A stretch of 64,000 nucleotides of DNA, from assembly GCF_913777995.1 (NCBI RefSeq), contig NZ_CAJYVE010000008.1, positions 38,726 through 102,725 on the forward strand, in the 5' to 3' direction. The position numbers and the translations under genes are program-made. The notes under the pieces were generated by a model. It ran no database searches, was not told the origin of the DNA, and saw nothing but the letters and a program-made list of their open reading frames with translations. This stretch comes from an uncultured Pseudomonas sp. (GTDB lineage: Bacteria > Pseudomonadota > Gammaproteobacteria > Pseudomonadales > Pseudomonadaceae). Numbering within the stretch: position 1 is the stretch's first letter; the number at the start of each line of letters is the position of its first letter. Below are positions 54,548 through 63,994 of this stretch, one piece after another.

Positions 54548-54620
54548 TTTCCGAGTTCACGGGTTATCTTCTGACAAGCCGGGTAGACTAACGAACTGCT
54601 TAGCTTGCTTACGGTTACTC

Positions 54621-55805
54621 ATGAACCTTCGAATCATCCTCATTCTGGGCGCCTTGAGCGCCTTCGGACCGTTGGCCATCGACTTCTATCTGCCAGGCTT
54701 CCCGGCCATGGCGAAGGCGTTCGGCACCGACGAGCAACACGTGCAATTGACCCTGGCGGCCTACTTTCTGGGCCTGTCGATCGGCCAGTTGGCCTATGGC
54801 CCGGTGGCGGACCGCTTTGGTCGGCGCAAGCCACTGCTGGTGGGCGTAGCCTTGTTCAGCCTGGCCTCGCTGCTCTGCGCCATGGCGCCTACCCTCGAAT
54901 GGCTGATTGCCGCGCGCTTCCTGCAGGCGCTGGGCGGGTGTGCAGGCATGGTGATCTCCCGTGCCATCGTCAGTGACAAATGCGATGCGGTGGGCGCTGC
55001 CAAAGTCTTTTCGCAACTGATGCTGGTCATGGGCCTGGCACCCATCCTCGCGCCTTTGCTGGGCGGGGTGCTGGTCAATGGCTTCGGCTGGCAGTCGATC
55101 TTCCTGGCCCTGACCCTGTTCAGTGCTGCCTGCCTGGCCGCCGTGGCCACCTCGCTGCCGGAAAGCATGCGCCCCGACCACCCGCGCGCGCCCTTGCGCG
55201 GCGCACTGGGCCGTTACCTGAGCCTGCTCACCGACCGTATCTTCATCGGCTACGCCCTCACCGGCGGCATCGCCATCGCCGGCATGTTCTCCTACATCGC
55301 CGGCTCGCCCTTCGTGTTCATCAAGTTGTACGGTGTGCCAGCCGAGCATTACGGCTGGCTGTTCGGCACCAATGCCGCCGGTTTCATTCTGGTGGCGCAG
55401 CTCAACGCCCGGCTGCTGCGGCGCTTCGGCCCGGCGTGGTTGCTGTCGCGGATGATCTGGGTGTACCTGGGCGCGGGGCTGACCGTGCTGGGTGTCAGCC
55501 TGTTGCGCACCGAGCAGCTGTGGCCGCTGCTGGTGCCATTGTTCGTCTGCCTGGCCAGTCTGGGCTGCATCATTCCCAATGCGTCGGCCTGCGCCATGAA
55601 CGGCCAGGGGCAGCGCGCCGGCAGCGCCTCGGCCTTGCTCGGCTGCATGCAGTTCAGCGTCGCCGCCGGTGCCGCCAGCCTGGTTGGCGTGCTGCACGAC
55701 GGCACGGCCACGCCCATGGCGCTGGTCATCAGCCTGTGTGGTGCGCTGGCCGTGGGCATGTCGATCATGACCCGCCGCCTGGTGGCCAGGCGCGCCCAGG
55801 CCTGA
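54621..55805 (+). CDS. Bcr/CflA-type multidrug MFS transporter
   Basis: 394 aa, 12 helices. The DHA1 Bcr/CflA opening (LSAFGPLAIDFYLPGFPAMAKAFG) and QLTLAAYFLGLSIGQLAYGPVADRFGRRKPLL with motif A are diagnostic. QALGGCAGMVISRAIVSD is the family's motif C region. Drug spectrum unknown. Confidence 0.92.
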   Translation: MNLRIILILGALSAFGPLAIDFYLPGFPAMAKAFGTDEQHVQLTLAAYFLGLSIGQLAYGPVADRFGRRKPLLVGVALFSLASLLCAMAPTLEWLIAARFLQALGGCAGMVISRAIVSDKCDAVGAAKVFSQLMLVMGLAPILAPLLGGVLVNGFGWQSIFLALTLFSAACLAAVATSLPESMRPDHPRAPLRGALGRYLSLLTDRIFIGYALTGGIAIAGMFSYIAGSPFVFIKLYGVPAEHYGWLFGTNAAGFILVAQLNARLLRRFGPAWLLSRMIWVYLGAGLTVLGVSLLRTEQLWPLLVPLFVCLASLGCIIPNASACAMNGQGQRAGSASALLGCMQFSVAAGAASLVGVLHDGTATPMALVISLCGALAVGMSIMTRRLVARRAQA

Positions 55806-55842
55806 CTTGCGTTTGGCATGGGACGCGTAAGAGCTTCAGCCG

Positions 55843-55986
55843 CAATACGGGTCAGTTAGACCGTTGGAGCGAGCTTGCTCGCGATGGCTGCGTCACGTTC
55901 ACAGCAGATGCATGAGGTTTACCGGCCTCTTCGCGAGCAAGCTCGCTCCAACAAAAGTCAGTTCGTCCCTAACTGACCAGTATTGG
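55843..55986. repeat. Composite inverted repeat: REP pair inside 17-18-bp outer arms
   Basis: Outer arms CAATACGGGTCAGTTAG (55843-55859) and CTAACTGACCAGTATTGG (55969-55986). Inner arms are perfect 22-bp inverse copies at 55863-55884 and 55931-55952 (GTTGGAGCGAGC... against ...GCTCGCTCCAAC). It lies between convergent genes. The outer arms match those at 26013-26157 although the inner REP sequence differs. Confidence 0.8.
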
Positions 55987-55988
55987 GT

Positions 55989-56999
55989 TTAGAAACCTTC
56001 CAGGACGATTTTGCCCTTGGCCTTGCCGCTTTCCAGCAGGGCGTGGGCACGGCGCAGGTTTTCGGCGTTGATGGTGCCGAAGTGCTCGCCGAACGTGGTT
56101 TTCAGCGTGCCGTCGTCGATCAGTTGCGCCACTCGTGCCAGGAGCCGGTGCTGTTCGATCATGTCGTCGGTCTGGAACATCGAGCGGGTGTACATGAACT
56201 CCCAGTGCAGCGACAGGCTCTTGCGCTTGAGCTGCTTGACGTCCAGTTCGGCCGGGTCGTCGATCAGCGCCAGCTTGCCCTGGGGGCGCAATGCTTCGAC
56301 CAGTTGCGCCAGGTGGTCGTCGGTGTTGGTCAGGCTTGCCACATGGGTCACCTCCGGCAGGCCGATGCGGCGCAGTTCTTCGGCCAGCGGCTTGCTGTGA
56401 TCGATGACCTCATGGGCGCCCAGGTCGCGTACCCACTCGGCGGTCTGTGGCCGCGAAGCGCTGCCGATGACGGTCATCGAGGTCAGTTGGCGAGCCAGTT
56501 GGGTGAGGATCGAACCCACACCCCCTGCGGCGCCCACGATCAGCAGGCTCTGGCCTTCACCCTGGCCTTCGGTGACCTGCAGACGTTCGAAGAGCAATTC
56601 CCAGGCGGTGATTGCGGTCAGCGGCAGCGCGGCAGCGTGGGCGAAGCTCAGCGATTTCGGCATGGGGCCGACGATGCGCTCATCGACCACGTGCAGTTCG
56701 GTATTGCCGCCGGGGCGGGTCAAGTCGCCCGCGTAGAACACCTTGTCGCCCGGCTTGAACAGGGTCACGTCACGGCCCACGGCCTTGACCACACCGGCCA
56801 CGTCCCAGCCCAGTACCTTGGCGGCACCTTCGGCAGGCTGCACGTTGCGGCGGATCTTGGTGTCCACCGGGTTGACCGAGATGGCCTTGACTTCGACCAG
56901 CAGGTCGCGTGGGCCGGCAACCGGCTCCGGCAGGTCGATGTCCTGAAGCGATTGCGGGTTTTCGACGGGCTGTGACTGGTAATAGGCGACGGCTTTCAT
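55989..56999 (-). CDS. Zinc-type alcohol dehydrogenase / quinone oxidoreductase
   Basis: 336-aa MDR-superfamily oxidoreductase. GroES-like N-domain with WDVAGVV and the NAD(P) loop VGAAGGVGSILTQLA; the catalytic zinc Cys is absent, so it fits the zinc-independent QOR/ZADH group. Start MKAVAYYQS is typical; 13 open upstream codons are ignored. Divergent from a LysR gene that probably regulates it. Confidence 0.88.
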   Translation of the reverse strand: MKAVAYYQSQPVENPQSLQDIDLPEPVAGPRDLLVEVKAISVNPVDTKIRRNVQPAEGAAKVLGWDVAGVVKAVGRDVTLFKPGDKVFYAGDLTRPGGNTELHVVDERIVGPMPKSLSFAHAAALPLTAITAWELLFERLQVTEGQGEGQSLLIVGAAGGVGSILTQLARQLTSMTVIGSASRPQTAEWVRDLGAHEVIDHSKPLAEELRRIGLPEVTHVASLTNTDDHLAQLVEALRPQGKLALIDDPAELDVKQLKRKSLSLHWEFMYTRSMFQTDDMIEQHRLLARVAQLIDDGTLKTTFGEHFGTINAENLRRAHALLESGKAKGKIVLEGF

Positions 57000-57082
57000 G
57001 TAGCGCTCTCCGGAATGAATGGGACTGGAGCGGATCATTGACTATTTGCTGGGACGATAAAACCGGCTAAAACGGCAGTCTC

Positions 57083-57101
57083 TTTCAATATTTATTTGAA
57101 A
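57083..57101. promoter_or_regulatory. Candidate LysR operator
   Basis: TTTCAATATTTATTTGAAA is a 6-bp dyad with a 7-bp AT centre, in the T-N11-A style of LysR-family sites. It lies in the divergent spacer, 13 bp before the regulator's start codon, so autorepression together with control of the oxidoreductase is plausible. Confidence 0.5.
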
Positions 57102-57114
57102 AAGGGCTTTCATA

Positions 57115-58047
57115 GTGCGTTTCGATGACCTGGAACTGTTCGTTCGAGCTGCCGAGCTGGGCAGCCTCTCGGCTGCGGCACGGGCGATGGACTTGTCGGC
57201 CGCGGTGGCCAGTGCGGCGCTCAAGCGCCTGGAACAGCAGCTCGGTGCACGGCTGCTGGCCCGCTCCACCCGCAGCCTGCGTCTGACCGCCGAAGGCGAG
57301 GGTTTTCTCGACTACGCCCGTACGGCGCTGGCCAGCCTGGAAGAAGGGCAGCGTCTGCTGGCCGGGCGTGATGATGAGTGCAGCGGCGTGTTGCAGCTTT
57401 CCGCGCCTTCGGACCTGGGCCGCAACCTGCTACTGCCGTGGCTGGACGAGTTCCAGCATCTGCACCCGCGCCTGAGCGTACGCCTGTTGCTGGGCGACCG
57501 TATCGCCGACCTGTTCCGCCAGCCGGTGGATGTCGCACTGCGCTATGGCGAGCCGGAAGACTCCAGTCTGGTCGCCCTGCCGGTGGCGCCGCATAACCGC
57601 CGGGTGCTGTGCGCTGCACCGGACTATCTGGCTCGGCACGGTGAGCCACAGCAGATCGAGCAGTTGAGCCAGCATAACTGCCTGCTCTATATGCTTGGGG
57701 AGCGGGTGCATGACCGCTGGCGGTTTCATGACGGCAAGCGCGAGATCACCCTGACGGTGCGTGGCGACCGTTTCAGTGACGACGCTGATGTGGTGCGCCG
57801 ATGGGCCGTGGCCGGACAGGGCGTGGCCTACAAGTCATGGCTGGATGTGGCGCACGATGTTCGGGCTGGCCGGCTCAAGGTGCTGCTGCCTAGCCTGCAG
57901 GGCCAGCCGACGCCCTTGAACCTGTTGTGCACCCACCGCGCGCAATTGAACCGGCCCATCCATTTGCTGCTGGCCATGCTGCGTGAGCGATGTGAGAGCT
58001 TGCAGCGCTTGTTTGGGGAAACGACCTACAGAGATTTCGGAAAATAG
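57115..58047 (+). CDS. LysR-family transcriptional regulator
   Basis: 310 aa. N-terminal winged helix (FDDLELFVRAAELGSLSAAARAMDLSAAVASAALKRLEQQLGARLLARSTR) and the periplasmic-binding-like effector domain. GTG start. The neighbouring divergent oxidoreductase is the likely target; the inducer is unknown. Confidence 0.92.
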   Translation: MRFDDLELFVRAAELGSLSAAARAMDLSAAVASAALKRLEQQLGARLLARSTRSLRLTAEGEGFLDYARTALASLEEGQRLLAGRDDECSGVLQLSAPSDLGRNLLLPWLDEFQHLHPRLSVRLLLGDRIADLFRQPVDVALRYGEPEDSSLVALPVAPHNRRVLCAAPDYLARHGEPQQIEQLSQHNCLLYMLGERVHDRWRFHDGKREITLTVRGDRFSDDADVVRRWAVAGQGVAYKSWLDVAHDVRAGRLKVLLPSLQGQPTPLNLLCTHRAQLNRPIHLLLAMLRERCESLQRLFGETTYRDFGK

Positions 58048-58267
58048 CATCGGCAAATACTGCTGGCTGTGCAGAGGTGCCAACATGGATATGGTGGCCC
58101 TCGGTGCTGGCAGGCACCTCGTCGACGATGGCCGTTTTCCCGGTGCCTGGGAGGGGCGGGCCGCGCCTATAATCCCGGCCCCTGGGAGGGTTCGCACCGT
58201 GGCCTGGCCGTCTTGGCGAGGCTGGCCGCAGGTGTGATGGATGAATGTTTCGACAGGGAGTTTTTAC

Positions 58268-58960
58268 ATGGAATACACACCTTGCATCAGCCAGATGGCG
58301 GCCTTGCTGGCCGACCCCAAGCGCAGTGCGATGCTCTGGGCCTTGCTGGATGGTGCTGCCCGGCCAGCCGATGAACTGGCCCTGCAGGCGGGATTGTCCA
58401 CCGCTTCGGCGGGCGCGCACCTGGCACGCCTGGCCGCAGGTGGCTTGCTGAAGCAGGAGACCCGCGGCCGCAAGCGCTTTTTCCGCCTCGCCGCGCCCGA
58501 AATCGGCACCGCTGTGCAGGCCCTGGCCAGCGCCTCGCAGATCAGTGCCGAGCGGGTCAGCCAGCACCAGGCGCCGCTGCTGCCGTCCTTGCCGCTGCGT
58601 CGGGCGCGGGTGTGTTGCGACCATCTGGGCGGCGAGCTGGCCGCCGAACTCTATCAGCGCCTGCTGATCGACGGCTGGATCGAACAGCTGGAGCAGCGCG
58701 TCGAGGTCACCAGCAAGGGGCTGGCCAAGTTCGCCGAGCAGGGCATCTATGTGCCGGCCCTGGCGCAGCGCGAGCGCGATACGGTATGTGCCTGCCCCGA
58801 CCGCCACGAGCACACCCCGCACCTGGGCGGTGCGCTGGGTGCCGGGCTGTTGCAGTTGTTCATTCAGATGGGCTGGCTGTGCACCACCGAAGAGTCCAAC
58901 ACCTTGCAGGTGTCATCCAGCGGGCAACGGGAGATCAGCAAGATCGCCTCGGCCGCGTGA
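58268..58960 (+). CDS. ArsR-type winged-helix regulator
   Basis: 230 aa. wHTH at about 10-85 (DPKRSAMLWALLDGAARPADELALQAGLSTASAGAHLARLAAGGLL). Downstream RRARVCCDHLGGELAAEL is a feature of a subfamily of long ArsR-like regulators; further Cys/His in VCACPDRHEH could bind metal. Start MEYTPCISQM with GGGAG upstream. No obvious adjacent target gene. Confidence 0.85.
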   Translation: MEYTPCISQMAALLADPKRSAMLWALLDGAARPADELALQAGLSTASAGAHLARLAAGGLLKQETRGRKRFFRLAAPEIGTAVQALASASQISAERVSQHQAPLLPSLPLRRARVCCDHLGGELAAELYQRLLIDGWIEQLEQRVEVTSKGLAKFAEQGIYVPALAQRERDTVCACPDRHEHTPHLGGALGAGLLQLFIQMGWLCTTEESNTLQVSSSGQREISKIASAA

Positions 58961-58981
58961 TGGCGGCCGAGGCGTTGCGGG

Positions 58982-59944
<963 letters not shown>

Positions 59945-60089
59945 TCATCAGGTGCAATGGCCGGGCATTCTACAGGGCCGGCCCGCTGCGCGGGACCGCC
60001 GCAGCACGGACGGTCCGCATATGTCGACATCTTGAAACCTTTTGACACATGCCGGGCTCTCAACACTGCAATCTTTCCGCATCACGGCA

Positions 60090-61193
60090 ATGGACAGGCA
60101 CATGGGCTCGGTCATCAAACAGGAAAAATTTCTGCTTCTGGCGATTCTCGCGGCGATTGCCGCTTATCCGCTGGAGCATCAGTTGCTTGGCCATGGCCGC
60201 ACGGTGGCGCTGATCGCCGGCCTGGCCCTGGTGGCATTCATCGTCTGCGCGTCGCTGCGCGTGGCGCATCATGCCGAGGTGCTGGCCGAGAAGGTCGGCG
60301 ACCCTTACGGAACGATGATCCTTACCCTGTCGGCAGTGCTGGTGGAGGTGGTCATCCTGGCGATCATGATGAGCAACGAGCCATCGCCGACCCTGGTACG
60401 CGACACCATCTATGCCGCGGTGATGCTCGACATCAACGGCATTCTCGGCCTGGCCGCGCTGATGGGCGGACTCAAGCATGGCGAGCAGGTCTACAACGAC
60501 AGTTCCGCACGCACCTACAGCGTGATGATCCTCACCGCCATGGGCGTGTCGATGGTTGTACCCGAGTTCATCCCCGAGGGTGACTGGAAACTCTATTCGG
60601 CGTTCACCATCGGCGCGATGGTGGTGCTCTACACCCTGTTCCTGCGCATGCAGGTGGGGCCGCACAGCTATTTCTTCAGTTACAACTACCCGGAAAAGAA
60701 GAAGCAACGGCACGGCCCGGAGGCCAGTCACGAGTCCGGCAGCCTGGGGATGTCCATCGGCATTCTGGTGCTGGGCGTGGTGGTCATCGGGGCATTGGCC
60801 GAGGTGATGTCCAAGAGCCTGGACCTGGGGCTGGAGGGCAGTGGTGCGCCGCCGGTGATGACCGCGATTCTGGTGGCGGCCATCTCGGCTTCGCCGGAGA
60901 TCCTCACCGCCTTGCGCGCGGCGCTGGCCAATCGCATGCAGGCGGTGGTCAACATCGCTCTGGGGGCGTCGCTGTCTACGGTGATTCTCACGGTGCCGGT
61001 GATGGAAGCCATGGCGCTGTACAGCGGTCAACCGTTCCAGATGGCCATGACTCCGGTGCAGACGGTGATGGTGTTCATCACCCTGCTGGTGTGTGCGATC
61101 AACCTCAACGACGGACAGACCAACGCCATCGAGGGTATGACGCATTTCGTGCTGTTTGCCACCTTCATCATGCTGTCGTGCATGGGGCTGTAG
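60090..61193 (+). CDS. Calcium/sodium:proton antiporter, CaCA family
   Basis: 367-aa inner-membrane exchanger with about 11 helices. The two inverted alpha repeats are visible: GTMILTLSAVLVEVVILAIMM and ILVAAISASPEILTALRAA with the conserved Glu residues. A charged loop (NYPEKKKQRHGPEASHES) separates the halves. ChaA/CAX-like; ion preference uncertain. An in-frame ATG at 60102 is an equally good start. Confidence 0.88.
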   Translation: MDRHMGSVIKQEKFLLLAILAAIAAYPLEHQLLGHGRTVALIAGLALVAFIVCASLRVAHHAEVLAEKVGDPYGTMILTLSAVLVEVVILAIMMSNEPSPTLVRDTIYAAVMLDINGILGLAALMGGLKHGEQVYNDSSARTYSVMILTAMGVSMVVPEFIPEGDWKLYSAFTIGAMVVLYTLFLRMQVGPHSYFFSYNYPEKKKQRHGPEASHESGSLGMSIGILVLGVVVIGALAEVMSKSLDLGLEGSGAPPVMTAILVAAISASPEILTALRAALANRMQAVVNIALGASLSTVILTVPVMEAMALYSGQPFQMAMTPVQTVMVFITLLVCAINLNDGQTNAIEGMTHFVLFATFIMLSCMGL

Positions 61194-61226
61194 CGGCGGC
61201 CTTGAGAGCGCGCCGCTACGTGAGGG

Positions 61227-61913
61227 TTACCAAGGAATGGACGCGCCTTTGTAGTCGATGAAGTGATGGCCGCCCTTGCCGGCGTAGGCTTGCAACTGCT
61301 CGAACAACCCGGTGGTGCTAGTCAGTACGTCGATCTCGGCATTTTCGCCACCCATGTCGGTCTTCACCCAGCCCGGGTGCAGCGACAGAACGGTCGGGCG
61401 TGGCTCGGGCAGCTGGCCGACGAAGGTGTTGGTCATCGAGTTCAGGGCAGCCTTGCTGGCCTTGTACAGGGCCAGCGTGTCGCCGTCGGGGCAGGCCACG
61501 CTGCCCAATACGGAACTCATGAAGGCGATCACACCGGTGCCGGGGCGAACCTGGTGCACCAGGTGTTCAGCCAGGCGAATCGGCGCGACGGCATTGGTGA
61601 GGAACAACTGGCCCAGCTCGGCGGCGGTGGACTGGGCGGCGCTCTGGTGCTGCGGGCCGATGACGCCGGCATTGACGAACAGCACGTCGAAGGTTTCGCC
61701 TTTGAGCTTCTGGACCAACACCTGCAGCGAGGCATTGTCGTCGATATCCAGGGTTTCGATACGCACGCCTTCGATCGCCTTCAAAGCGTCGGCCTTGAGC
61801 GGATCGCGAACCGTGGCGGTGACTTTCCAGTGCTGTTCAGTCAGGCGCTGGACCAATCCCAGGCCGAGCCCGCGAGAAGCGCCGATGATCAGCGCGGTTT
61901 TTTCGGCAGACAT
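61227..61913 (-). CDS. Short-chain dehydrogenase/reductase
   Basis: 228 aa. GASRGLGLGLVQRL cofactor loop, NAGVIGP, catalytic Ser in FMSSVLGS, YKASK with Tyr/Lys, and HPGWVKTDMGG. C-factor-like (CsgA-type) SDR; substrate unknown. Monocistronic. Confidence 0.9.
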   Translation of the reverse strand: MSAEKTALIIGASRGLGLGLVQRLTEQHWKVTATVRDPLKADALKAIEGVRIETLDIDDNASLQVLVQKLKGETFDVLFVNAGVIGPQHQSAAQSTAAELGQLFLTNAVAPIRLAEHLVHQVRPGTGVIAFMSSVLGSVACPDGDTLALYKASKAALNSMTNTFVGQLPEPRPTVLSLHPGWVKTDMGGENAEIDVLTSTTGLFEQLQAYAGKGGHHFIDYKGASIPW

Positions 61914-62031
61914 GGAAAACTCCTTTTCTTGGGTGGCGATGACATCAGGGCCCGCAGCCTACTCCAGGCTTGGGTCTGTGGATACTTTGTTCTGAACACG
62001 GGGCGTCCCAGGAGTGCAGTCCGATTGCGCT
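61914..62031. other. Upstream spacer of the SDR gene
   Basis: Holds the SDR promoter region; CTTTTCTTGGG just upstream of the ATG carries AAGGAG on the minus strand. No further feature seen. Confidence 0.4.
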
Positions 62032-62142
62032 GGTCAGTAAATGATCAATCGTCGGGGAAGGCGGCAGTTATGCGGGGTGGCGCAAGGCGTTCACCTGTTA
62101 TCCACAGGCTGCTCCACAAATATTGTGAGCAACCGCTGGCGT
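62032..62142. repeat. Unit A of a diverged duplicated element with a DnaA box
   Basis: In order: GGTCAgtAAATGATCA at 62032, a perfect DnaA box TTATCCACA at 62098-62106, and TATTGTGAGCAAC at 62121-62133. The same order, with spacing changed by 1-2 bp, recurs 202 bp further on. Confidence 0.6.
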
Positions 62143-62151
62143 AGGGCGAAT

Positions 62152-62175
62152 GGCACTGGCTCTCTCTCCAGTGCC
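62152..62175. other. Perfect hairpin between the two repeat units
   Basis: GGCACTGG, loop CTCTCTCT, CCAGTGCC: an 8-bp stem without a following U-tract. Confidence 0.5.
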
Positions 62176-62234
62176 TCGTCGTGATTGCCCAAGCGCTTGT
62201 TTTCAGCCTGTTTTTCTGTCTTTGCCAGGCGGTT

Positions 62235-62341
62235 GGTCAAAACATGATCACTGGCGCGCAGAGCCCGGCAGGCAAGGCTTGCAGCCCGGTGTGCTCAGCT
62301 TATCCACAACCCGGCCCACAATAGATGTGAGCAACTGCAGG
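62235..62341. repeat. Unit B of the duplicated element with a DnaA box
   Basis: GGTCAAAACATGATCA at 62235, perfect DnaA box TTATCCACA at 62300-62308, ATAGATGTGAGCAAC at 62321-62335. Only these signal-like islands are conserved with unit A; the DNA between them differs. Confidence 0.6.
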
Positions 62342-62342
62342 G

Positions 62343-62939
62343 TCACGCCTGCTGCGTCGCCTCTTCCAGAATGATGCGACCGCGACTGAGGTCGGCCAGC
62401 TGACGCTGCAGTGCCTCGACTTGCTCAGGCACCACGGCAATGGACATCTGCACGCCATTGGCGGTGAAGTCTTCATGTTCGACCAGGCCCTGTGCTTCTG
62501 AGATTCGCAGCTTGACCAGAGCCAGTTCACTGAAGCTGCACTCCAGCCTGAAGGGCTGGCGGTTCACCAGTGGCAGGCGCGGGGCCTGCTGCAGGCATTT
62601 ATTGGCACCACCGCCATAGGCGCGGGCCAGCCCACCGGTGCCCAGCTGGATGCCGCCGTACCAGCGGATCACCAGTACCACCACCTGATCGAAATCCTGG
62701 GCTTCGATGGCCGCGAGGATCGGCCGACCTGCGGTGCCGCCGGGTTCGCCGTCGTCGTTGCTGCGATACTGGCTGCCCAGCTTCCATGCCCAGCAGTTAT
62801 GTGTGGCGTTCAGGTCGCTGTGCTGTTCGATGAAGGCTTGCGCATCGGCCGGGCTGGCGATGGGACCTGCCAGGGTGATGAAGCGGCTTTTGCGAATTTC
62901 TTCGCGAAATTCACAGAAGCCGGTGAGGGTAGAAGGCAT
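62343..62939 (-). CDS. IMPACT/YigZ-family protein
   Basis: 198 aa. N-terminal UPF0029 domain with KSRFITLAGPIASPADAQAFIEQH, HNCWAW, DDGEPGGTAGRPIL and VLVIRWYGGIQLGTGGLARAYG; a C-terminal DUF1949-like ferredoxin fold follows. Relatives influence translation or proline peptidase-like functions; the bacterial role is unsettled. Confidence 0.92.
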   Translation of the reverse strand: MPSTLTGFCEFREEIRKSRFITLAGPIASPADAQAFIEQHSDLNATHNCWAWKLGSQYRSNDDGEPGGTAGRPILAAIEAQDFDQVVVLVIRWYGGIQLGTGGLARAYGGGANKCLQQAPRLPLVNRQPFRLECSFSELALVKLRISEAQGLVEHEDFTANGVQMSIAVVPEQVEALQRQLADLSRGRIILEEATQQA

Positions 62940-62972
62940 GCACGGTGTCCGGCGGATAACGTAAGGCGCCTA

Positions 62973-63635
62973 TTACAGACCCGGCGGCCTCAACCCGCAA
63001 CCCTTGAGGATGATGCTGACCAGATTGTCGCCGGCCAGCTCCATGTCCTGGCGGCTCAACTGGCTGCGTCCGGTGAGCTGGCAGATGTGGCTGGCGAAGT
63101 CGGCGTAATGCTGGGTGCTGCTCCACAGCATGAAGATCAGGTGAGCCGGGTCGATCGGGTCCATCTTGCCGGCATCGACCCAGGCCTGGAACACCGCCGT
63201 ACGGCCCTGGAACCATTGGCGGTAGTCCTGGTTGAAATGCTGGCTCATGTATTCCCCACCGCTGATGATCTCCATGGCGAATATCCGCGAGGCCTGGGGG
63301 TGGCTGCGCGAGAAGGCCATCTTGGTGCGTATGTAGGCGGCCAGTGCGCTGGCAGGGTCGTCGTCGACCTGCAATTGGCTGAAGGCGTCTTCCCACTGGT
63401 CGATGATGCTGCCCAGCAGGGCGATATACAGGCTCTGCTTGTTACTGAAGTAGTAGTGCAGGTTGGCCTTGGGCAGGCCGGCCCGCTGCGCAATGGCGTT
63501 CATGCTGGTGCCCTTGTAGCCGTGTCGGGCAAATTCGTCTTCTGCGGCTTTCAGGATGATCTGCTGGTTCTTCCGGCGAATCCGGCTGGCGGGTTTGACT
63601 GGGGCACTGCGGTACACGACGGCGTCAGGGGGCAT
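62973..63635 (-). CDS. TetR-family regulator (RutR-like C-domain)
   Basis: 220 aa. HTH IILKAAEDEFARHGYKGTSMNAIAQRAGLPKANLHYYFSNKQSLY; the remaining region resembles the YcdC/RutR ligand domain, which in E. coli senses pyrimidines. An amine or pyrimidine catabolic target outside the window is possible. Basic, Arg-rich N-terminal arm. Confidence 0.9.
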   Translation of the reverse strand: MPPDAVVYRSAPVKPASRIRRKNQQIILKAAEDEFARHGYKGTSMNAIAQRAGLPKANLHYYFSNKQSLYIALLGSIIDQWEDAFSQLQVDDDPASALAAYIRTKMAFSRSHPQASRIFAMEIISGGEYMSQHFNQDYRQWFQGRTAVFQAWVDAGKMDPIDPAHLIFMLWSSTQHYADFASHICQLTGRSQLSRQDMELAGDNLVSIILKGCGLRPPGL

Positions 63636-63847
63636 GTGGGCGACTCCGCGGTTCTGTTCTACTTATATGAAGGTGTGCACTGCACAGATAACTCAACTGG
63701 GCTTTTCCCACAAGGAAAAAAGGGAGTTATTGTCGGACAATCCTGAGATGCGCCTGCGGCTTCCCTGTTTCGGCTTATGAAGCGCGGTAGTGCGTACTAA
63801 CGCGCCTTCTCTATATAGAAAGCACGGTGTATTCCCTGGCGAGGCCA
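63636..63847. other. Non-coding spacer upstream of the TetR gene
   Basis: 212 bp without a credible gene. TTGTCGGACAA at about 63731-63741 is a short palindrome that could be an operator; no second copy is seen. Confidence 0.35.
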
Positions 63848-63902
63848 TTAATTTCAGTTTTTTGAAATTAACAGTTGACGGCCTTTCAGATGTCCTTATA
63901 AT
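63848..63902 (+). promoter_or_regulatory. Very strong sigma70-type promoter with UP-like dyad
   Basis: TTGACG (63875-63880), 16-bp spacer, perfect TATAAT (63897-63902), then the GC-rich discriminator GCGCACC seen at stringently controlled stable-RNA promoters. Just upstream, an AT-rich 9-bp inverted repeat TTAATTTCA/TGAAATTAA (63848-63871) sits where an UP element or factor site would lie. Confidence 0.75.
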
Positions 63903-63904
63903 GC

Positions 63905-63994
63905 GCACCACTTCCAACGCGGAATGCACCGAAAACTCCTTGAGAATCAACGAGTTAAGGTGAGGCGAAAGAAGTGGTGCGAATCTTCGGATTC
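63905..63994 (+). other. Structured 5' leader of an RNA continuing past the window
   Basis: GCACCACTTC (63905-63914) pairs with GAAGTGGTGC (63971-63980), enclosing an AACTC/GAGTT hairpin; a GAATC-TTCG-GATTC hairpin with a UUCG tetraloop follows at 63981-63994. No start codon with a good ribosome site is seen. Likely leader of a stable-RNA operon or an sRNA, but the body is outside the window. Confidence 0.4.

Noticed and set aside
62032-62341. Chromosomal replication origin
   Set aside because: Only two DnaA boxes, no AT-rich unwinding region, and none of the dnaA, dnaN or rpmH neighbours.
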